Below are positions 1-12,000 of a stretch of DNA of 32,359 bases, one piece after another. How positions within the stretch are numbered: the stretch's first letter is position 1; every line of letters begins with the position of its first letter. The notes beneath the pieces are model-generated. The model ran no database searches. It saw nothing but the letters and a program-made list of their open reading frames with translations, and had not been told where the DNA came from. The position numbers were made by a program, and so were the translations under genes. Source of the DNA: Oscillospiraceae bacterium (GTDB taxonomy: Bacteria > Bacillota > Clostridia > Oscillospirales > Oscillospiraceae); NCBI GenBank assembly GCA_902795195.1, contig CADBKF010000027.1, positions 1 through 32,359 on the forward strand, in the 5' to 3' direction.

Positions 1-3000
1 GCGCTCTGGAGCAGTTGTCATTCGGGGTGAAGGTCGTTTTGGAGGTACCGGAGGTGATGCCGTTCTCATAGGCCCACAGCACCGCCTTGTAATACCAGGC
101 GCCCTCCTTCACATCCTTGAACGGGTTTGCGGTCAGGGTCGGCTGCGGCTGGCCCATGGTGCGCCAGAGGAAGGTCACAAACTGAGCGCGGGTGCAGGTG
201 TCATTCGGACTGAAGGTCTTCGCACTGGTGCCGTTTGTGATCTGGTTGAGAACCGCCCAGTCAATGGGAATGTGGGCGAAGCTGGTGATCGGCGGCATAT
301 CCACAAAATGCTTGCTTGGGCAGGCATCGCCACCGACGCAGGCAACCTCGGGGACCTCCACTTCATAGCGCTGTTCGGTGAACGCCGCATCTTGGAACGT
401 CACGACGTAATAGCCGCTGCCCTTGGCCTCAAAGGTCGAAGGCTTAGTCAGGATGAACGCCGTTTTTGCGCTCTCTGTAAGAACGTGTGTTGCGTCGCGA
501 GTACAGATTGCCTGCGCAGTAACAGAGCTGAAATCTTCGGCCCAGATGTAGGCCTGCCCGGTCCAGTTGTGTCCCAAAGCGCTCAGAGACTCCGTCCTGG
601 TGTCGGTATAGATTTCGCCTTGCAGGGTAACCGTTGCAGTATAAACTGCCTGACCTGGTGTCTCACAGCCCGGTCCAGTGCGTTCTACGCTGATGGCTGC
701 CTCCACAGAGAGCGGTTCGCCGCCGTTTTTGTCAATGAAATTCGCACTGGCTTTCGAATATCCTTCCCAGGTCCAATCCGACAGTTCATAATGAGGCAGC
801 TTCCTGCCGCACCATATGCAGTAGCCATTTTCAAAGCTGTGCACCGTACAGGGCTCGATCCGGGCATATGTGTTGCTCTGGCAGGCGCTCACACGATCGG
901 GTGCATTCACAGCTGCGGCACTGTCCTTTGCCGTGCCGGCGGAGACCTTTGCCGCATCATAGATGCTCAGGGCGGTTTGCTCTGAGCCGCCTCTGCCGCG
1001 GCCGATTGCCTGTGTGCCTGCGCCCGCCGTGGCCTCGACAGTGCCTCCGGTGATCTGAATGGACCCGCCGCCGACTTCGTCGCCCTGGCCGACGCCTGCA
1101 GCTCCCTGGCCGCCGGTTGCGGTGATTCTGCCGCCGGAAATCTCAATCAGCTCAGCAGCGCCGATGTTGCCGCCGCCGATGCCGGCGGCATAGAGCTCAT
1201 TGCCGAAAGCGGTGACGGTACCGCCAGTAATGTGGATCGTACCGCCAACGGTACGGTTGCCGCCGCCGATGCCGGCGCCTCGATTGCCGCCATAGGCTTC
1301 GACCTCGCCGTCATTGATCGTGATCGTGTAGTCGGTCGTACCTCGGCCGCTGCGGTTGCCGGTGCCGATGCCTGCGCCGCCGCCGTTGCCGCCGCTGCCG
1401 CCGATGGCCTTGATCTTACCGCCGTTGATTGTCACGCTGCCGCCGATGCCGTAGCCGCCGCCGGTGCCGATGCCCGGGCCCCAGGCGCCGCCCTGGGCGG
1501 TCACGGTGCCGTTGTTGATCGTGATGCTTCCGGCCGAGCCTCCGTAACCTCCGCCAATGCCGGCTGCGTCGTTGCCGCCGGTGACATCCAGCGTGCCGCC
1601 GTTCAAGGTGAAGCTGCCCAGACTCTCGCCATAGTTGCCGCCGATGCCGGCAAATCCGTTTTCGGTAGGCGCGCTGGCGATCAGCTTGCCGGTTCCGCTG
1701 GTCTGGCCCCAGATGGTGAGGCTGGCATCCGGACCGAGGTGGATGCCTTCGATGGCTGTGATGCTGATACCGTCGGCCAGAATCAGGTTCACGTCGCCGT
1801 CGATCTCCACACGCTCAGCCAGGCCGAGTGTATCCGTAGCAGCGTACCAGCCTTCGGACCAGACGCAGGCGCTCTGCGTCACGGGAGCACAGAACTGCGG
1901 CTCCATGTTGTTGCCATGCGCATCCACATAGGCGACCGCAATGGCGTCCAGCTCCATGTTGATGGTGACCTCCTCGGCCGGCATGGTCAGCCGGAAGGCG
2001 CCGCCCACATCCGTCAGCGTGCCGGCAGTGGCCGTGATCCAGTAGTGAATGTTGTCGGGCAGCGGGTCGACATAGCTGACCGTCAGGACGGGCTCCTCGC
2101 CCGCGCCGGCGTAGTAGCTGCCCGCAAAACCCAGCACATCCGTGAAAGCCGTGACGCCGGAGACGTCGTATTCCGTGCGATCTCCGAAGCTCAGCAGAAC
2201 GTTCGTGCCCGGATGAATCGCATAGCCCAGCTTGCCCTGGGTGCTGCTGCCGAAGGGCGTGAGGTAGCAGCAGTTTTCAATGTGGATCTCATTCGCTACG
2301 CGCCAGCGTGTGAAGTTCTGCGAGCCGGCGCCCGACTCGACCGCCGCCGGGGCGAAGATACTGTCGCGGATGGTCAGGTTTTCTCTCGCGTAACCGACAA
2401 AGCCGCCGCAGTTTGTGGTGCTCATGCCGTAGAAGCTGCCGTCAAACACACAGCCGGTGATCGTCACGCTGCTGCCGTTCTCCGGCACCGCGATGAAGCC
2501 GCCGTGAGTGCCGTCGCCGCTGACAGACGATTCGATCGCGACGCTGGAGCGGCAGTTCGTGATCTCGCAGCTGCCTTTTGCGAAGCCGACGAGACCGGAA
2601 GCAAACTTCGCGGAGGTTTGGATCAGGCCGTCGGTGTGCAGATTGCGGAAAGCAGCGTCGGTGGTGTAGAGGAATGGCGCTGCAGCCGAATGAACATTCT
2701 GCACGTTGTAGGTCAGTGTGTGCCCGCCGCCGTCGTAGATGCCCTTGAAGCTGCTGCTGGTGGGAATGTAAAGCGTGTCTCTGTAAATCGTGATCCCTTG
2801 GTAGAAGGCAACCAAGGCGTCTCCCATGATGTCCTGCACATAGACCTCTGCATGCATCGCCCCGCACAGCGCTGTGTCTGTGACGCTCAGTGTGAAGCCA
2901 TGGTTCGGCCCGATCTCGCCGGACAGGCCGTCATAGGGCTGATTAGCTGTCAGCGTGTAGCTCTTGGGGCCGATGGTAATGACAACGGTAGCAGCTGCGG

Positions 3001-6000
3001 AGAGGTCATCGGTGTCATAGGCATAACCCTTGAAGGTGACGCTGTTCTTTCCGACCTCCACGGAGGTGACCTCGCCGCTTGGGGGTGCGCTGATGATCCC
3101 GCGGGTGTCGGGCGCTTCGGCCTCTCTTGCTGCCAGGAACTCCGAAAGCTCCTGCTCGCTCATCTCTCTGCCGCCCTGGATCTCAGCCGGCGGACTGACG
3201 TTCTCCAGGCCGACGGTGTCGCCATCTCCGATCGTGATGTCCGCGGTCTGCTTGAAGTAGACGCCGCGGGTCTCGCCGCCGCAGTTGACATAGGTCATGA
3301 AGGCCTGCCAGTCACTGTAGGAGCCGATCAGATAGGGCGTTGTGAGCGTGCCGTCGCCGGATAGATTCGGCGTGAAGTTCGGTATGCTCACATCCAGCGT
3401 GGACAGCGGCAGCACCGCTCTGGCCCAGGTGCCGTCACTCCGGTCCACCCGGACCACGTAGCACCCGTTCTCGCTGGCCAGCCAACGCTCGCCGGCGAGC
3501 TTGTTCAGCGGATCGGCAGAGAGCCTGCCGTCCACATAGAGCTTGGCGCTGCTTTGTTCCGTGAACGTGCCGGACTGCAGGCTGTAGCTGCTGTGGACAA
3601 AGGGGATGCTGGTCAGCGTACTGCCGGCGTTCACCGGATTGCCTGCCGCGTCCTCAAAGCGCAGATCACTGCGTTTCAGACCCGGCGCTGTGGCGATGGC
3701 GCCGGTCGTCAGCACGTCGTTGAACCAGTCCACCGTGGTCCGCTGGGCGCTGGAATTGCCGCCCTTGTCATAGACGCGCACGGTGTTGCTGCCGTTCTTT
3801 GTAAAGGTGTAGTCGAAGTACCAGAGCGTGTCGTCCAGCTTCACGAGCTTCGGCGAGCTGGTCTCCGAGAGCGTCTGTCCGTTGAAGCTGACAGTCTGCA
3901 GTCCGGAGCTGTCCATCACATAGCAGGTCATTGGTACACTGCCGCCGTTTTTAACAGAGGCGGTCTGGGGGTTGCTGCGGTTCCAGAGGATCGTCGGCGA
4001 CTCGGGATCGGCGTCGGGTACGACGTTGGTCTTATAGGTTGCGGCGTAGCGGTCGATCCGCGTGCCGATGCCTGCGGTCACAGTGACGGTGTGCTCCGCC
4101 CCGTTGCTGTTTCTGAAGTCGATGGTGGCGGGCGATTCGGTGAAGGTCTGCTCCGTGCCGAAGACGGAGGATTTGACCCGGAGCTGTCCCACGAAGTAGA
4201 ACGTCAGAGTGTCCGCCACGGTGTCAAAGGTGAAGTATGCGCCATCTTCGCAGGCGACTGCAAGGTCGTTGTTCATCGGCAGCTCGCCCACGGCACCGCC
4301 GGTCCAGCCGATGTCCACGCCCTTGTCCACGAAGCACCAACCCGGCTGATCAGCCGCAGCGGCATACACATCGGTCAGCGTACCGTTTGCATTGTAGAAG
4401 GTGAAGCTGGCGTTGTCGCGGTAGATGTTCACGCCGTCGGCCATGGAGCCGATCTTGTAGGCGATGGCATAGACAGAGTTGGTGGCCTTATCCTCGAGCT
4501 GGAGGATGCCGGTGGGGGTCTGTCCGGCTTCCAAAAGGGTCTGTGCAGTGCTGTTGGGCGCGGCAAGGATGACCTGGCGATCCGGATCGTAGTAGCACAC
4601 GCCCATGCGCGGCTCCCAGCCGTCGGTGCCGTCGGTGATCTCGGTGACGATGATGTCGTTGGCAGTGCTCGTCGAGGTGAAGCTCACGGGCAGCGTCAGC
4701 GTGTAGCCCAGCGCGGTGGCGATGCGGTCCGGCACGTTGAAGAAGGTCTCGTGGTTGATCGTGACGTCCGTGCGGTTGTTGATGCTGTTGTATTCCTCGT
4801 GATCCGAGCTGTAGACGCCCTTGTTGATGTTGGGGTTGTCGTTCTCGGAGTAGAGCTCCGCCCGCAGATGCAGACCACTGAGATCGTTCTGGTGGGCAAA
4901 GCATTCCAGCGGAATGCGGAGCGTTCCGCGGATGTTGCGGTAGTTGCCCTTGCTGAGCAGGGTCTGCGCCGCAGCGTTCGCGCCCTTGGTGTCTCGCAGC
5001 AGGTAAACGCCCTGCGTCAGTCCGTTGTCATAGTCGTCTGCCACGATGCCGCGGTGGATGGGAGTCTGTTCGTCGGTTTCAAAGGAGCTGTTGCTCAGGT
5101 CGATCGGCAGGTAGTAGGTCTCGCCGGTGAGCTTATCCTTCTCGTCATTTTCGTAGCTGAACTGGATAAACACGCGGCTGGCATCTGCGTTGCCGGTGTT
5201 TTCCACTGAGGCGTTGAAGTCCAGCACAGCCAGCCCGTTCTCCACGGTGCGCAGGCTCAAATCGAAGCTGCCGAAGCCAAGATCCGGCCTGGCCTGCACC
5301 TTGAGCAGGCTGTCCGACACGGCGTGGAAGGGGTTCTCCCAGGCCTGGTTCTCTTGCAGCTCCAGCTTGAACTCGGTGTTGACCGGGATTGTGGCGGTCA
5401 GAGGTGCGGAGGCAAAGGTCAGTCGGGTCGTCACGCCCGAGGGGATGGACTCTGTGAGCTTCCACTGGGCAATGGTCTGGCCGCCGGCGTTCAACTTGAC
5501 GACGACCGGTTCCGTCTCTGAGGCACGGATCGCCGCGGTGCCAGTGTTGGTGAAGCTCACCTCGCCCACGAGCTCACTGTCCACGGAAAAGTTATAGCTC
5601 GCCAGGCTCAGGCTGACCTCGCCCAGCGCCTGCTCGCCGGCGCCGAAGGCGATGGCATAGAAGCTCAATGTGGAGCCGGAGGCAGGAATGACGGTCTCAT
5701 AGAACTTGTCGCTGCCGTCCTCGTTCTTGCCCATCTCGAAGCTGGCCTTCTGCAGCTCGGTGAGAGCGCCCTCAGTCAGCACGATGAGCTGCTGCCGCGT
5801 CCCGCCGCCGGACTGGGGTACCGTATGGGCTGCCATCTGCAGGTTAGAGAAGTTCAGCTTGCTGAGCGAGCCCATGGCCTGCGCCTGTCCGGCCGAGTCC
5901 AGATGGGCGATGTACGCGTCGTATTCCGCGTTGCCGGTCTTCTCGCCGAGGTAGGCCTTCTCGCTCTCCTCCGCACTCAGGCCGAACTTGAGACGGTCCT

Positions 6001-9000
6001 CATAGACCTGCAGGTTGCGCATGGCGAGGATGGTCGGCGCGCCCCAGCTCTGCGCGTGGCTGTCCCACCAGGCAATGTAGATGGCATTGGAGGAGCTGTC
6101 GGCCACGGGGGCAGTGAACACGGCGGCGAGATTTGTTCCGTCGGAGCCGATATTGACCTCGGTGCCGGTGGTCTCGTCAAAGATGGGCTGCATGGTCGCG
6201 CCGCCGGTGCCGTCTGCCACGGCAAGCAGATCCGCCTGCCGGATCAGGTAGCTGTTGCCGGCCAGCTCAAAGAGCGCCACGGTTTGGACGCCGCTGCCGT
6301 CGATGTCGGCCTGCACAAAGCGGAGGTTGGCGAAATAGGGGTCCGCCTGCCGCTTCTGCAGGCTGCTGCTGACATACATGCCGTCCTTGAGCTTCGCCTC
6401 GGCGATGTTGTCCTGGGTGCAGTTATGGAAGTCGATCGCGGTCTGCAGGAGCTTTGCCTCGCCGAAGCCGCTTGCTGTGAGCTCGCGCAGGTACAGCCGG
6501 CGGATGATACCGCGCTCGCTGGCTTCACTGAAGCTCGCCGGCGGTATGGTGACGGGCGTGTCAGGCGCGGTGTCGAAGTAAGCGGCCTGGGCGGTGTTGT
6601 AGAGCACAAAGGTCCTGCCGTCGATCTCGACAGCCTCGAGGTTCTCAAGCTGGCCCTCCACGGTGACGTTGCGGCCGTTTTTGGTCTGGAGGATCGCTTT
6701 GTTGCCGTATAGTTCGTTGATCTTCGACTGGGTGGTCCAGAGGAAGACCTGGTTGGCGATCTTGGAGTCGGTCGTGGTGAGCTGATCGAGCTGCTCCTCC
6801 TTCAAGCCCTTATTCGTAGTGAGCAGCCAGGTTTTGAGTATCGCGTTCTCCTCCTCCGCACCGCCGCCGCTTCTGGCCCAGACTGTCGTGTCGCCCACAA
6901 GTGCGGGCAGGAAGCGGAAGTCTGTGCCGGTGTCCAGCGTCTGCACCTGGGAGAGGCTGCCGTTCTGCGGATCGAGCGTGCGCGTCCTCACGCTGAAACT
7001 GCTGCCGTCCGCGTCGGTGTGGCTGACCCAGCTCAGGACGAGCTTGCCGCCCTGCTCCTCCATAGCGACGTCCAGATCCGTGAACCCGTCGTTGTCGAGC
7101 AGCAGATAGGGCTCGGTGCTCTCTGCGTTGGTCGGATGAACCAGGCCGGTTTCCGGGCTATCAAGGTTGCCGGTCATCACAAGCCGGCTCAAAACCAGCT
7201 GCGGCGCGCCGTTGAGCATCAACGGATAAACCACATAGGTATGATCGGCGCAGGTGCACATTTTGTAGCTGTAGCCGGAGACCAGGCCGCCGACCAGCTT
7301 CTTGGCGTCGCCGGAGGTGTTGTAGCCGGAGAGCTGGAAGTCGCGGGTCGCCGTGGGGTAGATGGCACGGGTCTCACTGCCGGGGCTGTAGACCTGCTGG
7401 GTCGCGCTGACATCCACAGGCCCGGTCACATGGATCAGGCTCTCGTCTGTGCCGTAGGTGGTCTGCACGCCCATGTTGCTGGCGGGTACGCCTTTGTCCG
7501 GCGTCCACTCGCAGTAGCGGTCGAGATAGGTGCCCTTCTTGGCATAGACATAGACAGTGTCGCCGGAGCCGATGGTAATCTCGGCGGGAGACTCGGTGTA
7601 TTTCTTGCTGGAGCCGTCAATTTTGTTCTCCACGGTGATTTCGCCGTCGAAATAGAGCTTGATCTTCTTCCAGCTTGTGGAAAGCTTGACGCCCACGTCG
7701 TCCTTTCTGGCATAGGCCAGGTCCGCGTTCAAGGGAATTTCACCCGCAAACTCGCCGCCGCTCCAGGAAATCGCGGAAACGCTGTCTACAAACTTCCACT
7801 CCTGCTCGGTTTCCGGCTCGGCGGAGGAGTCGATCAAAAAGCCCTTGCTGTTATAGAACGACAGGCCGTTCGTGGTCCGATAGATGTTGACGCCGTAGGG
7901 CTTGGGCGGGCCGAACGGCAGGGACTTGCCGTAGGCGGTGGTGTAGGTGGTCTTGGACCAGATGGTATGGAAGCCGTTGCAGGCGGTGGCGGAGATATCC
8001 CAGGTGAAGTAGCCGCCCGCACCCATCTGGGAGCCCTCTACGCCGAAGGCGATCATATCCATGGAGTAGTTGACGAACATGACCGTGATGTTGAAGCCCA
8101 GGGCGATGTTCCAATGAAAGTTCGAGATGTAGAACTCGTGCTTGTCGGTATCCTCCAAGTATTTGCCGAGGCTGAAGGTGATGGCCACGCTGGTTTTGAG
8201 GTAGAGCTCGAACTTCGCCAGCTCAATGCCGACGCCTGCGCCGACCTCCATGCTCATGGAGGGGGTGATGTTGAAGCCGTCAAACTTCGGCGCAGACTCC
8301 GCGCCAAGGATTGGCCGCAGGTTTCGGATCTCAGGCCAGACGTCGCCTCTGGCTTCCAGCTTGACATACATCACCGCGTCGTATTCCTTGAAGAGCACCT
8401 CCCTGGTGCTGCCATCGCCGGAGAGCGCGCCGGATTCCTTCGGCTTGCCGGAGCAGGCCTTGTTGTCATACACGGACATGAACACCTTGCCGTCGAGATC
8501 CAGCGTGAAGCCGCGAATCGGCCCGAGCGACTCGTCATCATCGTCGTCCGGCTCACGCATATCCAGTGCAAAGACAATGCTGCGGCATTTGCCGGTGAGC
8601 AGATCCTGGGTGTTGCCGGAGATGAAGTCCTTGTCTTTCATCACCTCGCCGGTCACCACGTTCCGGTTGAGGATGACGCCGAGACCGAACTCCACCTCAA
8701 CGCCCAGCTTCAGGTAGACGTACACTGCCGGGCAGGCCGCCAGCCGCACCTGGATGGTAAACTCCATACCAAGGGTCGCCGTGACGCCAAAGGACTTGAA
8801 GTAGTAGGTGTTGTCAATGGGGTTGTATTCGAACATCATTGCCATCTGCACCGAGAAGCTGGCCTCAAACTTTCTGGACGCGGTGTTGCCCTTTTTGGCC
8901 TGCTCAAAGGAGTCGTCCGCAAGCGCACCCTTTGCAAATTCCTTGAACTTTTGACGGTCGTTTTCATGGATGGCCTTAAAGAAATCCATAATGGTGCCAA

Positions 9001-12000
9001 ATTGCTCGTTGGCGCCTTTGAAGTTTTTCAGCGCGGCGTTTTCCTGATTCTGGTTGTTGCCGGTGCCGCCGGTGCCTCCTCCGCCACCGGTGTTGGCCGC
9101 TGCGCTGGCGCCGGGATTGGAGGCCGCGGCGCTGCTGGCAGTTCGTGGATCATTGGTATGATTGACCCGACTCGTCTGGACCCATTTATTGCCGCGGCGC
9201 TCCTCCTGGACGGTCTGATAGTTTGTGGTGGTGCGTCCGTGATCATCCTTGGTGACTGTCTCCTGGACGGTGGTGCGCTTGTTCGGGTTGTTTGCGTCAT
9301 AGGTGGTGGTGCCCTTGGACACGGTTTTTCCGTCGGCGGAGGTGGTGTCCATGTGATAGACGCCGTTGTCGTCCACATAGCTGTGGACAGTAGCGCCGCT
9401 CTCGTTGTGGTGCGTGCCGGAATAGTTGGTCTGCTCGGTTTTGAAGACAGGAAGTCCGATCGCCACACCCACCTGATAGCCGTCGGTGATGATCGTGGCG
9501 TACTGGCCCAGTTCAAATTCCAGGCTCGGCATCTTCACGCCGAGATCCGGGGAGAACTCCTTTGCGTCCACATCGCCGCCCGGGCCGGTGCCCTGCCCCG
9601 GGTCGAGATCGTCTCCGGCGCTCATGTTGTTGATGTCGTCCGGGGTGTCCACGGTAGTTACTTTGCTCAGGGTGACGGTTTCGTATTTCACGTCAGCAAG
9701 GGTGGTAAGGGGCTTGCTCTCATCCTGAATGCCCACGGCAAAGCCGGAGCGGCCCAGCATGGAGCCGAGGTAGCCGTTGATGTTGGCCTTGCCGTCCACA
9801 GTGTAGATGTATGTCCCGCTGCCGGCATTGTAGAGCACGGACTCTCCAGCCAGTGACACATTGGCGCCGGTGATGTTCTTGAAGCTGTAGATCGGCGTGG
9901 GATTATCGAAGGGGAACAGCAGCTTGCCAATGTACTTCGGATTCCAGGTGTAGGTGGTTTCGGAATAATGGTCCACGACCTTGGGCTCGTAGTCCTCCTC
10001 GGCGTCGTCCGGCTCGTCATAGACCAGGACTTCCTCTACCTCCATCTTTACCTGGCTCACGTCGCCGCCGATCGGCACGTCGAACCAGTCCGGGAGGTTG
10101 GCCCGCTCCCCGTACATATACTTGCCGGTGACGTGGCTGCCCTGAATCCAGCGGTAGCTCTGCTGCTCCTCGGTGAGTCCGGTGCGGGCGCTCTCGTCGG
10201 TGATGGCGCAGTAGAAAGCCGGCAGCAGCTGCGCTGTGGCGTTCAGGTCGACGCCGGCATCCGGCTCGTAGCATCGGGGGCGGTTGGTGTAGTAAACCTT
10301 AAGGTAATACTGGTAAATGTTACCCTCTTCATCCATGTAGGGCTTGAAGGCGGCATCCGGGTACTGCCCGTCCAGCGTCATGATGAACTCGTCCTTCCCG
10401 GTGGGCGTGAAGATGCGGCTTTGCGGATCGTAAGTGCCGGAAATCTTCTCATCGTGGTCGCCGTCGAGATAAACCTCGATGCGGGAGATTGTCACATGCA
10501 TCGGCACGGTCGCGGACTTGAATGCCGAGTCGTAGAAGAGGAAGCTCACGGTGTTGTTCGCCATATCGCCCTCGTCGATGGGGATCGTGGCGTTGCCCGC
10601 GTAGCCGTGGCCGTTGTAGAGGATGACATCCTCCGGGTCCTGATGGAAGTTGATACTCTGCATGTTGGTGCAGTATCCGGCGCTTGCGTATACGCTGGCG
10701 GAGCTGGGGAAAAAGTTGCTTTGATTCCAGTTGTAGCTGACGGGCGCAATGTTGGCAAAGGCCAGACCGTCGGTCAGCGTACCGTTGCTGGCCGGCGTGT
10801 GAGTGTAGGTGGGGCTGCGGCTGATGAACTGCTCCCAGGCGTATTGCTGCGGCGTGCCGCTGTAACCCTCGGGGACGCTGTCGGGGATTGAGGGTTCGAT
10901 GTCCACCTGCACATACTGATAACGGTTGTAGATCACATGGATCGTATAGTCCGCGTCCAGATCGGCCTGGCTGATCCCCTTCCAGATCATGTCAAAGGTG
11001 TAGGTGCTGCCGGATTTCGACGGATAGATCGTTCTGCCGGTGGAGCTGGTCATGTACACGCCGCCCTGCGCCGCCTCGAAGCTGCCCATGGGCGGGATGT
11101 TGAGCACAAGCTTGGAGCCCACAAAGAGCTGTCCCGAGGCAGTGACGCCGCCCTCGCCCGAGGGGATCGAGGCTGTCGGCTTCAGATTCACATAAAGCGT
11201 GTTTTCGCTGCCGTTCTCGTTGGTCGGCGAGAGCACGGTGAAGCCGCCGGCCTCATTGTCGTCGTTCGCGGTGTAAATATTTACCGCAAAGCCGCCGCTC
11301 TCGCCGGTTTTGTTGAAATAACGCCGCTGACCCAGGAAGCGTCGGATATCGACCTGGCTGATGGAGAGGTCCATCAGATCCTTGTTCGATGTGGTGTACA
11401 CAGAGGTCCAGGTGTTGCAGTGCTCCAGATCGAGATACAAACTCATATCCTGCTGGAAATCGATGCTGTTGGCCTTCATGCCGTTGGACTCCGGTTCCGC
11501 ATTCGACCATTTGGAACCGCGCTTTTCACCGAATCCGTTGTTGCCGTTGGTATAGACACGGATCGTCCGGTTGCTGGGTGCAGTCGCATCTTCTTCTCCG
11601 GTGGTATAGAACAGGATTTCCTTTTGGTAGTTGCCGCTTTGGCTGGAACTGGTGCCATCCTTTTCCACTCTGTAGCGCATTCTCGGCAGCAGATAGCGCC
11701 AGGCGTCATACAAAAAATTCGTTTTCTGGCGGCCAATCTGATACCACTCCACGTCCAGCAGGAAGGAGGAGAAATAGTCGCCGAAGCTCTGGGAGATCGC
11801 GCTGTTCCGCATGATCACCATGTAGCCGCTCCAGTTGGCGTCGGTCTTGAACGCCGTATATTCACTGCCGCGGGAGCCTTTGTTTGTGTGATCGAAATAG
11901 GCGCCGCTGGGTGCACCGCTATCGAGCGAGACGTCATAGTACTCATAGCCCATGGCGGTGTCGGCATAGTCACCGTAGCTCGTGCCCTCGCTGCCAAGCA

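Noticed and set aside
1020-1700. GCCGCCGATGCCGGC-like DNA repeats as a regulatory or mobile repeat.
   Set aside because: They encode the glycine-rich beta-helix rungs (AGIGGG) of the giant protein and follow its codon period.
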